Made by a program: the position numbers and the translations under genes. This document shows positions 1 through 6,951 of a stretch of DNA of 10,662 nt, piece after piece (positions within the stretch are counted from its first letter, which is position 1; the number at the start of each line of letters is the position of its first letter). The stretch lies in contig JACRAA010000273.1 in the NCBI GenBank assembly GCA_016213595.1, positions 1 to 10,662 of the forward strand. The letters are read 5' to 3'. The stretch is from Actinomycetota bacterium (GTDB taxonomy: Bacteria; Actinomycetota; Actinomycetes; Propionibacteriales; Propionibacteriaceae). The notes under the pieces are model-generated. The model worked only from the letters and a program-made list of their open reading frames with translations, made no database searches and was not told where the DNA came from.

Positions 1-569
1 CCGTACTGCTTCGAACCGTCCGTCAGCTTCTTGGCTGCAGCGATCACGTCCGACTGGCTCTTCGGGGGCTGGAGGCCGGCTGCGGCGAAGAGGTCCTTGC
101 GGTAGTACATGTAGAGCGTCGTGTACTGGTGCGGCATCATGTACACCGAGTCCTTGCCCGGAATCTTCCCCGTCGCCCAGAGCGCGTTGATGACGTCTGC
201 CTTGCCGCTCCACGCGTTCACCTGAGCGCTCATGTCCGCCACCATCCCCTTGGGCGCGAACTGGCCGAGCCACCACTCCTTGCTGCGGGCGCAGTCCGGG
301 CCGGTGTTGTTGGCAGCAGCAGTCACCAGCTTGTCCTGGTACTGGTCGAGCGGGATCACCTCGAGGGTGACCTTCCCCTTGTTCTGTGACGCGTTGAACT
401 CCGTGGCAAGGTTCTGCCATGTCGGGTCGGTCGCATCGTCCTGCCACAGCCAGTACTTGATGTCGACGGTTCCTGTCGACGAGGAGGGGCTTGCGGTCGA
501 AGAGCAGCCGGCGATGACGAACGGGGCGGCCGCGGCGGCGCCGATGACGAGCTGACGACGAGTGAGCAT
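1..569 (-). CDS. Extracellular solute-binding lipoprotein of an ABC importer (family 1-like, sugar type), 3' part outside window
   Basis: I translated this frame by hand from the ATG at 567-569; it stays open to the window edge, giving 189 residues. The start is supported by AGGAG about eight bases upstream. Residues 1-22 form a lipoprotein leader: a twin-arginine TRRQLVIG stretch suggesting Tat export, an alanine-rich hydrophobic core, and a lipobox VIAGC with the lipidated cysteine at residue 22. The mature part begins with a Ser/Thr-rich linker, then TVDIKYWLWQDD and a body typical of family 1 sugar-binding proteins: a WQNLATEFN helix, PDCARSKEWWLGQFAPKGM, then a YMMPHQYTTLYMYYRKDLF strand-helix stretch. 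Such proteins capture a solute outside the membrane and deliver it to a two-permease importer, whose genes would be expected further left. The ligand cannot be read from this part. The gene lies 43 bases after a GntR-type regulator on the same strand, so they are probably co-transcribed. The Tat assignment is less certain than the lipoprotein assignment. Confidence 0.9.
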   Translation of the reverse strand, partial: MLTRRQLVIGAAAAAPFVIAGCSSTASPSSSTGTVDIKYWLWQDDATDPTWQNLATEFNASQNKGKVTLEVIPLDQYQDKLVTAAANNTGPDCARSKEWWLGQFAPKGMVADMSAQVNAWSGKADVINALWATGKIPGKDSVYMMPHQYTTLYMYYRKDLFAAAGLQPPKSQSDVIAAAKKLTDGSKQY

Positions 570-592
570 GATGGTTCTCCTGGTTCGAGTGT

Positions 593-607
593 CGGGCGCA
601 AGGCCCG
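593..607. repeat. Small perfect inverted repeat between regulator and binding-protein genes
   Basis: CGGGC (593-597) and GCCCG (603-607) are perfect complements around the five-base loop GCAAG, in the short gap between the two minus-strand genes. In the transcript this would form a five-pair GC stem just upstream of the binding-protein ribosome site. It is too short, and lacks a U tract, for a classical terminator. It could modestly affect the ratio of regulator to binding protein, or it may be chance in GC-rich DNA. Confidence 0.3.
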
Positions 608-612
608 CGTGG

Positions 613-1317
613 TTATTGCGCCTCGGTGCGAAGCGCCTGGATGCGTCTCTTGACGCCGTAGTAGTGGGCGTCGAGCTCATGGATGCCGCGACGGATGTCT
701 CCGTCGGTGATGGCCTGGATGATGGTGAGGTGTTGCCGAGCCAGCGAAGGCCTGTCTTCGTCGGCGGGGTACGCATCGGTGCACGAGTGGAAGATTCGCC
801 AGTAGGCGTTCATGAGCCCGAGCAGCATGGAGTTGCCGAGGCCCTCGAAGAGGCCACGATGGAACTCCTCGTCGCGGGTGCTGAAGTCCTCGCCCTGCTC
901 GGCCAGCGCCACCATGTCGAGGGCTACCCGATGCACTCTGGCGAGGTCGGCTTCAGACAGGCAGGAGACTGCCTGCGGCAGGAGTGCGACCTCGAGGGTC
1001 TGCCTGATCTCCAGGAACTCCTCGAGGGCCCGAACGCTGCCTGACCCGAGCATCGCCCCCAGCTGCTCACCCCAAGCGCCTCCATCGACGCCCAGCCACG
1101 TGCGACGCGCTCCTTTGCGCGCATCCACGACTCCGAACGCTTCCAGAACCCGGAGCCCTTCCCTGACCTGTGGCCGGGCGACCTGGAGTCTCTCTGCCAG
1201 GTCGAGCTCACCAGGAAGCACCGCTCCCACGGTCAGCTCGGTCGATCGCATCTCCTCCAGCAGCCGGATGTGCATGGAGGATTCGTTCTCCCCGATTCGA
1301 CCCAACCTGTCTGACAT
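613..1317 (-). CDS. GntR-family transcriptional regulator, FadR/FCD subfamily
   Basis: The protein has 234 residues, a normal length for this family. Residues about 12-75 are a winged helix-turn-helix with the classic GntR pattern: LPGELDLAERLQVARPQVREGLRVLE, then FGVVDARKGA for the wing. Residues about 95-230 are an all-helical FCD ligand-binding domain. Its usual metal-binding residues appear in order: D149 and H153 (RDEEFH), H196 (RQHLTI) and H218 (LDAHY). FCD regulators typically bind a small carboxylate or sugar acid and release the operator when ligand is bound. The ATG at 1315-1317 has a weak GGCGGGAAG ribosome site directly upstream. The solute-binding lipoprotein follows 43 bases downstream on the same strand, so the likely job is local and perhaps autogenous control of an importer for a carbohydrate or sugar acid. 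The ligand is unknown. Confidence 0.93.
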   Translation of the reverse strand: MSDRLGRIGENESSMHIRLLEEMRSTELTVGAVLPGELDLAERLQVARPQVREGLRVLEAFGVVDARKGARRTWLGVDGGAWGEQLGAMLGSGSVRALEEFLEIRQTLEVALLPQAVSCLSEADLARVHRVALDMVALAEQGEDFSTRDEEFHRGLFEGLGNSMLLGLMNAYWRIFHSCTDAYPADEDRPSLARQHLTIIQAITDGDIRRGIHELDAHYYGVKRRIQALRTEAQ

Positions 1318-1344
1318 CTTCCCGCCTCGACTCTGAGCGTTTGT

Positions 1345-1363
1345 GCCTAAACCGAGACTAGGC
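1345..1363. promoter_or_regulatory. Possible operator: imperfect inverted repeat over the regulator's -10 region
   Basis: GCCTA (1345-1349) and TAGGC (1359-1363) are complementary arms separated by nine bases, and they overlap the proposed -10 element of the GntR gene. A dyad there would be a natural autoregulatory site for the dimeric regulator encoded just downstream. It does not clearly match a published FadR/GntR consensus that I can recall. Other short palindromes (GGCTAGCC at 1361-1368, CCTAGG at 1389-1394) lie nearby, so the exact site is uncertain. Confidence 0.35.
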
Positions 1364-1384
1364 TAGCCATTGGCTTCGGGTCAA
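1355..1384 (-). promoter_or_regulatory. Candidate housekeeping-type promoter for the GntR regulator operon
   Basis: Read on the minus strand, TTGACC (1379-1384) is separated by 18 bases from TAGTCT (1355-1360). These are close to the actinobacterial sigma-70-like -35 and -10 elements. Transcription would begin near 1348, leaving a leader of about 30 bases before the ATG at 1317. The site sits in the more AT-rich stretch of the intergenic region, which fits a promoter. This is a visual match only. Confidence 0.55.
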
Positions 1385-1400
1385 CTGCCCTAGGTGTCTG

Positions 1401-1610
1401 ACAGGAAGCCAGCTCTCTTTGCTCCGGATGCTCCTCCAGGGCTAAGCCACAAACCACCGGGTGCCGCTGCGAGGGCGGCAACCGCCGTGGTCCGCCCCCG
1501 ACTCTCGTGGCTGCCCGCCGTCATCCCCGGGCGTTGGGGAGAGGCCCTGTCGCCGTGCTGGTCGGCTGACGTCGCAGCTCTTCCCGACCGGCTGCGGTGC
1601 TCCCGGGCCG
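1401..1610. other. Intergenic stretch with no supportable gene
   Basis: Between the regulator promoter and the plus-strand membrane-protein gene, the short open frames on either strand lack a credible ribosome site and give low-complexity Arg/Pro/Ala/Gly-rich translations. The only structures seen are short GC palindromes, such as GGCGG/CCGCC around 1474-1486. I see no RNA gene or riboswitch-like architecture. Confidence 0.5.
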
Positions 1611-1615
1611 GGGTC

Positions 1616-1621
1616 TAGCGT
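1616..1621 (+). promoter_or_regulatory. Weak candidate -10 element for the pseudopilin-like membrane protein gene
   Basis: TAGCGT at 1616-1621 fits the TAnnnT pattern common in actinobacterial promoters. It would place the transcript start near 1628, about 58 bases before the ATG at 1686. No good -35 hexamer is visible 16-19 bases upstream, so this is a low-confidence guess. Confidence 0.25.
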
Positions 1622-1672
1622 GAAAGTGGATGCGGCCGACAGCTGGGCGGCGAACCGAGCATCGGTCGCAGC

Positions 1673-1678
1673 GAGGAG
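1673..1678 (+). promoter_or_regulatory. Ribosome binding site fixing the start at 1686
   Basis: GAGGAG ends seven bases before the ATG at 1686-1688. This is a near-ideal Shine-Dalgarno. It shows that the longer open frame running in from 1461 should not be used as the coding region. Confidence 0.75.
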
Positions 1679-1685
1679 CGCGGTC

Positions 1686-2435
1686 ATGACCGAATCACCT
1701 CCAGCCAGGCGGGTTGGCGACATCGTCAACGGCTACCGCTGGGATGGCCGTCAATGGGTCCCCCTGACACCAGGTCCGGCGACGTACACCACACCACAAC
1801 CGCAGCCCGGCCCGGCGGTGACCGGGTATCCGACAGCGCAGCCACGATGGCCACAAGGGCCACCCCCGCCACAGCCGCTACAACCCCCACAAGCGGCACA
1901 GGCGCCGAGACCTGTGTGGACGCCGCCGCAGGGAACAGTCCCGTCACCGCCACGCACGGGGGGATGGGCTCCGCCACCCGCCGGCTGGACTCCGCCCCGC
2001 CCACCCGGCTGGACGCCGGCTGCCGCCCCCGTTGCGGCCGTGAAAGGTGGGAAGCGGACCTGGCTCTGGGCCCTCGTTGCGCTGGCTGTCGTCATCGTGG
2101 CGTACGCCGCCATCTCTTCTGGCGGCTCGCCTGGTGGCGGCGGTGATGCCGCTGTCAAGGCTGGGGTCGCGGCGATCGCCCGGGGATGCAGCGCCTATGC
2201 CGGCGCCAACGGGTCAGGGCCCGGCGTCAGCGACGTGCGCCCCGACGGCGACGTGGCGCAGTATGTCGGGACCTGGCCGACCAACCCCTTCACGGGCGGC
2301 CCCATGAAACCCGGCACCCAGCCTGGCGACTATCGCTTCTCGACGGCGATCCGGATGCCTGGAGGCGAGTACCGGGGGTACGTGTCGGGCGTCCTGAGCA
2401 ACGGGGAGACGTACTCCGTCGAGTTCAACTACTGA
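1686..2435 (+). CDS. Single-pass membrane protein with proline-rich N-terminal region and pseudopilin-head-like C-terminal domain
   Basis: The protein has 249 residues, starting at the ATG preceded by GAGGAG. Residues 1-29 contain a short GYRWDGRQWVP motif, resembling the W-DG-W modules found at the start of many actinobacterial membrane proteins. Residues 30-118 are Pro/Gln/Gly-rich, with near-tandem GW(A/T)PP units at about 93-113. A KGGKR basic cluster precedes one transmembrane helix at about 125-144, then a Gly/Ser linker. This predicts a cytoplasmic proline-rich part and an outside C-terminal part. Residues about 156-249 resemble the globular head of type II secretion/type IV pseudopilins: VKAGVAAIARGCSAYA, then TWPTNPFTGGPM, QPGDY and a terminal aromatic strand. 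The usual prepilin leader (GFTLIE-type) is absent, so it should not be processed by prepilin peptidase. It is convergent with the toxin-like operon and appears to be monocistronic. Its role is unknown; peptidoglycan or envelope association is only a guess. Confidence 0.8.
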   Translation: MTESPPARRVGDIVNGYRWDGRQWVPLTPGPATYTTPQPQPGPAVTGYPTAQPRWPQGPPPPQPLQPPQAAQAPRPVWTPPQGTVPSPPRTGGWAPPPAGWTPPRPPGWTPAAAPVAAVKGGKRTWLWALVALAVVIVAYAAISSGGSPGGGGDAAVKAGVAAIARGCSAYAGANGSGPGVSDVRPDGDVAQYVGTWPTNPFTGGPMKPGTQPGDYRFSTAIRMPGGEYRGYVSGVLSNGETYSVEFNY

Positions 2436-2440
2436 ACGCC

Positions 2441-2477
2441 GGCCTCGGCACGTCACGTGCAGTGACCCCCTGAGGCC
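2441..2477. terminator. Large imperfect hairpin between convergent genes, probable bidirectional terminator
   Basis: GGCCTC (2441-2446) pairs with GAGGCC (2472-2477). GG at 2447-2448 can extend the stem to CC at 2469-2470 across a bulged T. Inside, GTCAC (2452-2456) pairs with GTGAC (2462-2466) around the loop GTGCA. The hairpin lies between the stop of the plus-strand membrane protein (2435) and the end of the minus-strand operon (2504), where a shared terminator is expected. No U tract is seen on either side, as is common in high-GC actinobacteria. Confidence 0.5.
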
Positions 2478-2503
2478 AACCTGGAACGAGCTCCAAGCCA
2501 GTC

Positions 2504-3709
2504 TCACCCCTGCACGATCACGGAGTAGCCGCCTACGACGACGCCGTCGCGGACCTCCTGGAAGCGCAGGAGGTTGCCGTCGCCGGAGCTCGTCGAGACG
2601 GCCCGTGCGATGGAGCCCGCGGTGAGGTCGTGGACCTTGAGCGCCTGGACCACGGCGAGGGCGGGGGAGATGGTCCGGGGCTGTACCGACACGCGACCGC
2701 CCAGAAGGAGCGACCGGTCGAACGTCGTCAGCGAGGCCGGCGTCCTCAGCGCGTGGACCGATGCGAGACCCGGGATGACAGCGTGCCCGCCGAGCGTGCG
2801 GGTCACTGTGCCGAGGTGCCCGACGTTCGTGTGACCCGGGATGGGCGTCACGACGTCACGTACGCGCGGCAGGACGACGTCGCGTCCCGCGACCACCTTG
2901 TGCGCCAGCAGGATGGGCGCCACATGCGCGCCGCCGTGAAGGAGCAGCAGGTCGGAGCCGACCGTCAGAGCCGCACCCAGCCGGTTCAGCAAGGGGGTCA
3001 GGTCGAGCTGGGGAGCGGCCAGCGTCACGTTGCGCTGTCCGACATGACGGTCGGTGGACGCGACGAAGCCACCGCCGTACGGGTCCATCACGTGGGTCGC
3101 GACCGCCAGCAGGCACTCGTGGCCGCCGTTCTCGACGACCGGGGTCCACAGGCCCTCGATACGTACGAGCTGGTGGCAGTCGGCCGACGTCCGGTCGCCG
3201 AGGTTCACCCTCGTCCCGCCGATGTAGTGCGGAGGCTCGGGGCTGCTCGCGTCGAACGAGAACGACGGGTTGGCCCACCACGCCCGTACCGCGACGCCCA
3301 GCGCCGGCAGCCGGCCGAGGTTCCACACGTGCACGAACACCGAGTGCGGGATGCCGGGAGTGGGGTGGAGCACCGGCGTCGCCGAGCTCGGGTCCTGGAC
3401 GTCTCCCTGGTAGACGCGGATGTCGGGGGACTCCCAGAAGTAGCTCACCGGGGGCTGCCGCACCCCCGTGTCACCCGGGTAGGCCCGGATCAGCAGGTAC
3501 GGCCAGAGCCCGTCCTGCCGGGAGGGGTGCCGCTTGTCGTGGAGCCACGCCGTCACCTTCTGGACACGGTCCGGGTCGGGCTTGTCGGGCGTGACCTCCG
3601 GTTCGGTCGGGTTGTCCGGGTCCCCGCCACGTTGGGCCTTGTCCTCCTCCGGCGTGAGCTCCGGGTGGGTCTCCTGGTCGAACGCGTACGGGTCGTCGTT
3701 GTTCGGCAT
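2504..3709 (-). CDS. Hypothetical protein with Ig-like beta-sandwich, last gene of the Tc-like operon
   Basis: The protein has 401 residues and no signal peptide or transmembrane helix. Residues 1-48 are an acidic, proline-rich, probably disordered leader (PEEDK, DPDNPTEPEV). Residues about 70-232 look like an Ig/CARDB-like beta-sandwich: YFWESPDIRVYQGD, then HSVFVHVWNLGRLPALGVAVRAWWANPS, a pattern of alternating strands known in adhesion-type and peptidase-associated domains. Residues about 240-401 form a second part of unknown fold rich in small hydrophobic residues and histidines, ending in strand-like FQEVRDGVVVGGYSVIVQ. I do not recognise a catalytic motif. The start lies only four bases after the stop of the phospholipase-like gene, and its GGAAGG ribosome site lies inside that gene's end, so translational coupling is likely. 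It could be a binding or chaperone partner of the PLC-like protein, which is inference. The domain call is moderate; the gene call is strong. Confidence 0.85.
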   Translation of the reverse strand: MPNNDDPYAFDQETHPELTPEEDKAQRGGDPDNPTEPEVTPDKPDPDRVQKVTAWLHDKRHPSRQDGLWPYLLIRAYPGDTGVRQPPVSYFWESPDIRVYQGDVQDPSSATPVLHPTPGIPHSVFVHVWNLGRLPALGVAVRAWWANPSFSFDASSPEPPHYIGGTRVNLGDRTSADCHQLVRIEGLWTPVVENGGHECLLAVATHVMDPYGGGFVASTDRHVGQRNVTLAAPQLDLTPLLNRLGAALTVGSDLLLLHGGAHVAPILLAHKVVAGRDVVLPRVRDVVTPIPGHTNVGHLGTVTRTLGGHAVIPGLASVHALRTPASLTTFDRSLLLGGRVSVQPRTISPALAVVQALKVHDLTAGSIARAVSTSSGDGNLLRFQEVRDGVVVGGYSVIVQG

Positions 3710-3713
3710 GGCT

Positions 3714-6047
3714 TCAGCCCTTCCGTCCCTGGGGCGGCATGCCCGCCCGGTCGATCTCCTCGGGGGTGACCTTCGTCGTGGCGTTGCACCCGGGGTCTCC
3801 GCCCGAGCTGGCGCCGAGGTAGTGCACGGCGACGTGCAGGTTAGGGTCGTACAGCCTCATGGGTCCGCTCCACGCGAACTCGCTGTCTGCGCAGTAGCCC
3901 TCGGGCACCGTGCAGGGCGTCGGGAACGTGTAGTGCGCCTCGTCGAAGTCCTTCTTCGGCGTGACCTTGGGCACCGTCTTCTCGTCCGACCGGTTCCAGT
4001 CCCAGCACTGGTAGCCGTAGCCGCGGTCGGAGTCCAGGTTGAAGTCGGGCATCGTCCCACCCGAGGTGAGCCGCGACACGACGTACGTGCCGTAGTCGAC
4101 CGGGTCCCCGAGATGGTGGCCGGCCGGCAGCTGGGTCATCGACACCTGGTCGGTCGCGTCGGGCGTCGGAGCGCCTTCGTACGCGATCCGTGCGTTGACG
4201 TCACCCGGGACGTGGTTCATGAGCACGCGGGCGTCCTGCCCCTGGGTCCAGGGTCCGGACGCGGTCAGGCCCGCCTCCCAGCCGACCGTGTCACCGGCGT
4301 TGTCGCGCTCGGGGTACTTCCACGGACGGAGGTACTCGCTCGGCGCCTCCGCCTGCCCGCACGACGGGTCCGGGAGGACGTAGCCGAGGATCTGCTGCGA
4401 CACCGACTGCGGGTCGGTGACGACCGCCCGCGGGTACGCGCGGTCGGCGCCCGACTTCTCGTCGAAGGGCAGCGGCGCCGTGGCGAACCCGTCCGGTGAG
4501 TTGAGGGCGGCAGCAAGGCCGGCGAGCGGGCCGTCAGGGCTGACGCCCAGCTCGACGAGGCTCTGCATGATCTCCTCGGTCTTCGGCACGAGGAAGCCCT
4601 GCATCACCAGCGGCTTGCGCGCGGCGATGTACAGGCTCCACAGCGGCTCGACGGCGAACTCGTACAGGAGCTCGCGGATCGGCCACGTGGCCAGGTCCGC
4701 GAGCAGCGCCCCGGGCAGCGTGGCGAGCCACACCCCGAGCTCCGCGAGCCAGGCGAGGAAGCCCAGGATCGCCAGGAAGATGTCGAGAAGGTTCCAGCTG
4801 TCGTCGGACGGGTCGCCGCCGCGCGACGGGTCGTCGTCGACGCCGCTGCTCGAGCCGGGGGGCGCGGGCGGCGTGTGGTCGTTGAAGACCGGTGGGGCCG
4901 TCGGCTTCCGCGGCGCGTAGCCGCCCGTCGAGGTCTTCTTCACGTAAAGGTAGAGCAGCTTGAACGTGTTCTGGATCGCGAGCCGGCTCGGTCGCCCGGT
5001 CGGGTTGCCCGACGAGTCGGTGTCGGAGAACTGGATGGGGTCCCAGTTGAGGATCTTCGGGTCGGCGTTGCCGAAGACCTGCTCCATCGTCGAGATGATG
5101 AGGTCGCAGAGGTCGTCGGGGAAGTCGGCGGTGTCGAGGTCGAAGAAGTCGTGGCGCTGCTTGGCGCCCGCTGCCGAGTCCGACGTGTCGTAGGCGGGGA
5201 ACCCTGTGAAGTAGTCGTACGCCGGTGCGTCCTGGGCTCCCACGTACGGAGCCTGCAGGCCCTTGCGGAACGCCAGCCGGAAGTGCAGCGCGGAGGTGTC
5301 CAGCTCGCCGTACGGCTCCATGCCGTGCTGCGCGTCGTACGCCTTGGCGTCCATGTGGTTCTCGACGAGGTGGTGACGCTGCCAGTGGAGCCGGTACGGG
5401 CCCCCGGCCTTGGTGTTGACGAACGAGTGGCCGGTGACGTCCGTGGCGCAGTGGCTCATCCAGCCGATCGCGAACGCCTTGTGCTGGTCGGTCTGCGCGT
5501 TCTGGAACAGGGCCTGCGCGAACTCGTACGTCTTGCGGTAGTGGAACATGTCCGACCAGAAGAACGACGAGTCGCCATAGCCCTGCGGAACACCGGAGGT
5601 GAGCAGCCCGAACCAGTCGAAGAGCTGGGTGAAGAGCTCGAGGATCGCGTCCGTGATGGCCGCCGACAGCTCCTGCAGAGCCAGCCCGAGCTCGTGGAGG
5701 ACCCCGCCCGTCGCCTGGTTGAGGACGTCCCCCACGCCGTCGATCGCCGGCTGCGCCCACTTCTCCCACTTGGACACGAACTCGGTGTCCAAGGTGTCCC
5801 AGACGCTGAGCACCCAGTCGGTCACCGTGAGCAGCACGTTGCCCTTGTCGCCCTTGAAGTCGGGCAGGAGGAAGAAGATGTCGGGCCCGATGGCACCGGC
5901 GGCTAGGTAGTTCCGCCAGGTGTGGGCGAGCTCGCCGAGGTGCTGGGCGTCGAGCGGTGTGATGGTCGCGTCGGGCGGCAGGTCGGCGGCCTGCAGCCGT
6001 TTCGCCACCATGGTCGCCGTCTCCATGTGGATGTACCAGCCAGGCAT
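3714..6047 (-). CDS. Zinc-dependent phospholipase C-like protein with long C-terminal extension
   Basis: The protein has 777 residues, far longer than the roughly 250-300 of simple members. The N-terminal half fits the bacterial zinc-dependent PLC/S1-P1-like superfamily (PF00882 type). It has an early W4 and H7, AGAIGPDIFF with D56, the hallmark IGWMSHCATDVTGHSFVN carrying H199, D203 and H207, then LHWQRHHLVENHMDA carrying H221, E229 and H231. These are plausible ligands of a multi-zinc site that cleaves phosphate esters such as phospholipids. A Pro/Asp/Ser-rich linker (about 381-416) follows, then a hydrophobic, Trp-rich segment at about 418-470 that may sit on or in a membrane. The C-terminal part (about 530-777) is unrecognised, with cysteines at 563, 681, 712, 719 and 754. 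No signal peptide is seen. The ATG at 6045-6047 has a strong GGAGGA five bases upstream. The gene starts 22 bases after the Tc/RHS-like gene and ends four bases before the Ig-like gene, which implies one operon. Catalytic activity is inferred only from the motif. Confidence 0.85.
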   Translation of the reverse strand: MPGWYIHMETATMVAKRLQAADLPPDATITPLDAQHLGELAHTWRNYLAAGAIGPDIFFLLPDFKGDKGNVLLTVTDWVLSVWDTLDTEFVSKWEKWAQPAIDGVGDVLNQATGGVLHELGLALQELSAAITDAILELFTQLFDWFGLLTSGVPQGYGDSSFFWSDMFHYRKTYEFAQALFQNAQTDQHKAFAIGWMSHCATDVTGHSFVNTKAGGPYRLHWQRHHLVENHMDAKAYDAQHGMEPYGELDTSALHFRLAFRKGLQAPYVGAQDAPAYDYFTGFPAYDTSDSAAGAKQRHDFFDLDTADFPDDLCDLIISTMEQVFGNADPKILNWDPIQFSDTDSSGNPTGRPSRLAIQNTFKLLYLYVKKTSTGGYAPRKPTAPPVFNDHTPPAPPGSSSGVDDDPSRGGDPSDDSWNLLDIFLAILGFLAWLAELGVWLATLPGALLADLATWPIRELLYEFAVEPLWSLYIAARKPLVMQGFLVPKTEEIMQSLVELGVSPDGPLAGLAAALNSPDGFATAPLPFDEKSGADRAYPRAVVTDPQSVSQQILGYVLPDPSCGQAEAPSEYLRPWKYPERDNAGDTVGWEAGLTASGPWTQGQDARVLMNHVPGDVNARIAYEGAPTPDATDQVSMTQLPAGHHLGDPVDYGTYVVSRLTSGGTMPDFNLDSDRGYGYQCWDWNRSDEKTVPKVTPKKDFDEAHYTFPTPCTVPEGYCADSEFAWSGPMRLYDPNLHVAVHYLGASSGGDPGCNATTKVTPEEIDRAGMPPQGRKG

Positions 6048-6052
6048 GGTTC

Positions 6053-6058
6053 CTCCCG
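6053..6058 (-). promoter_or_regulatory. Strong ribosome binding site for the PLC-like gene inside the operon
   Basis: Minus-strand CTCGGGAGGAACC lies directly before the ATG at 6047, giving a near-consensus GGAGGA in the 22-base gap after the toxin-like gene. This suggests the PLC-like protein is translated efficiently, perhaps in excess of the large protein upstream. No promoter or terminator is visible in the gap. Confidence 0.65.
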
Positions 6059-6069
6059 AGGGTTAGGGG

Positions 6070-6951
6070 TCAGAAGTCCGTCTTGATGAAGTTGAACGGG
6101 CCGAGGTTCACGTTGTGGGTGCGGACGTACTGCTGCAGGTCGTCGAACAAGGCCGACGTGGCGGCCGACGAGCCGTCGACGACGATGGCGAACACCAGGG
6201 CGTTGCCGGCGGCCGGCGCGACGGCTGCGAGGGCGTACGGGGCGACGAGGCCGGCGGCACGGCCTGCGGCGGCGCTCCCGATCTGGCCGAAGGCGCCTCC
6301 GAGGCTGTTCACGGGAGCGGGAGGTCCGGTCAGCGACGGTGCGGCAGGCATCCCGCTGGGTCCGGGGGGCGGTTGCGCGGGTGGGTTCAGAGCACCCCTT
6401 GCGGCCTCGCCGAAGCTCTGCTTCGGGGCGACCATCCCGCTGATCGCTCCGAGGGCCGCGCCGAGGGCAAGGCCCGTGATCGCTCCGACCAGGACCTTCA
6501 GCATGATGTCCTTGAGCCCGTTGTTCTTCCCGCCGGCGAACCCTGACGCGAAGCCCATCGCGGCACCGTTGACCGTGCCCGTCACGCCGCCGACGACTGC
6601 TCCGCACAGGACCGTGCCGCTCGTGAGGCCCAGCGCCCCGCCGACGGCCACACCGGCGAACGCACCGCCGAAGGCGGCCCAGCCGCCCACAGCGCCACCC
6701 ACGACGACACCGAGGAAGATGTCGCCCGCGTCGCCGCCGGCCCGCGCGGCCGCGATTCCGCCGATGACACCGCCCGCGACGATGCCGACGACCGTGGCGG
6801 CGAACACTGCGCCCCACGTGATGCTCACCCCGCCGACCGCCAGCGCGACCGTGCCGGGGGTGGCGATGCCGAAGGTCACCACGGTGACGATGACGGCCAC
6901 CGCGATGATCGCGACGGTGGCCACGATTGCTGCGAAGATCTTCCAGAAGTC
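6070..6951 (-). other. Variable C-terminal tail of the Tc/RHS-like protein: glycine-zipper membrane region, Pro linker, short end domain
   Basis: This is a sub-region of the large coding sequence, listed because it is the likely effector. About 6424-6951 encodes 176 residues dominated by Ala/Gly/Val: a continuous hydrophobic start (IFAAIVATVAIIAVAVIVTV), then repeated GxxxG runs (VVGIVAGGVIGGIAAA, VVGGAVGGWAAFGGAFAG, LALGAALGAISG). About 6290-6395 encodes a proline-rich linker (NPPAQPPPGPSG). The last ~70 residues include an Ala-rich helix and end in DDLQQYVRTHNVNLGPFNF. I see no nuclease, ADP-ribosyltransferase, deaminase or glycosyltransferase motif. Glycine-zipper stretches after RHS cores are known, and in some proteins they help toxin translocation, so this may be a membrane-entry domain with a very small payload or a pore former. 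Confidence 0.6.

Noticed and set aside
562..1336. Plus-strand open frames opposite the GntR gene
   Set aside because: They are shadows of a gene with an unmistakable helix-turn-helix and FCD domain.
1461..1685. N-terminal extension of the membrane protein from an ATG at 1461
   Set aside because: The added 75 residues are non-conserved-looking Arg/Pro/Gly-rich sequence, while the ATG at 1686 has an ideal GAGGAG site.
1394..1729. Short open frames on both strands of the intergenic region
   Set aside because: They have no ribosome sites and low-complexity translations, and they overlap likely regulatory sequence.
2630..3769. Long plus-strand open frame (379 residues) opposite the Ig-like gene
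   Set aside because: Its translation is Arg/Val/Gly-rich low complexity without domains. The minus-strand frame has coherent protein sequence, and long antisense frames are expected at this GC content.
4875..5906. Plus-strand open frame (343 residues) opposite the PLC-like gene
   Set aside because: It is antisense to a frame with clear zinc-PLC motifs and shows Val/Glu/Arg-biased composition with no recognisable fold.
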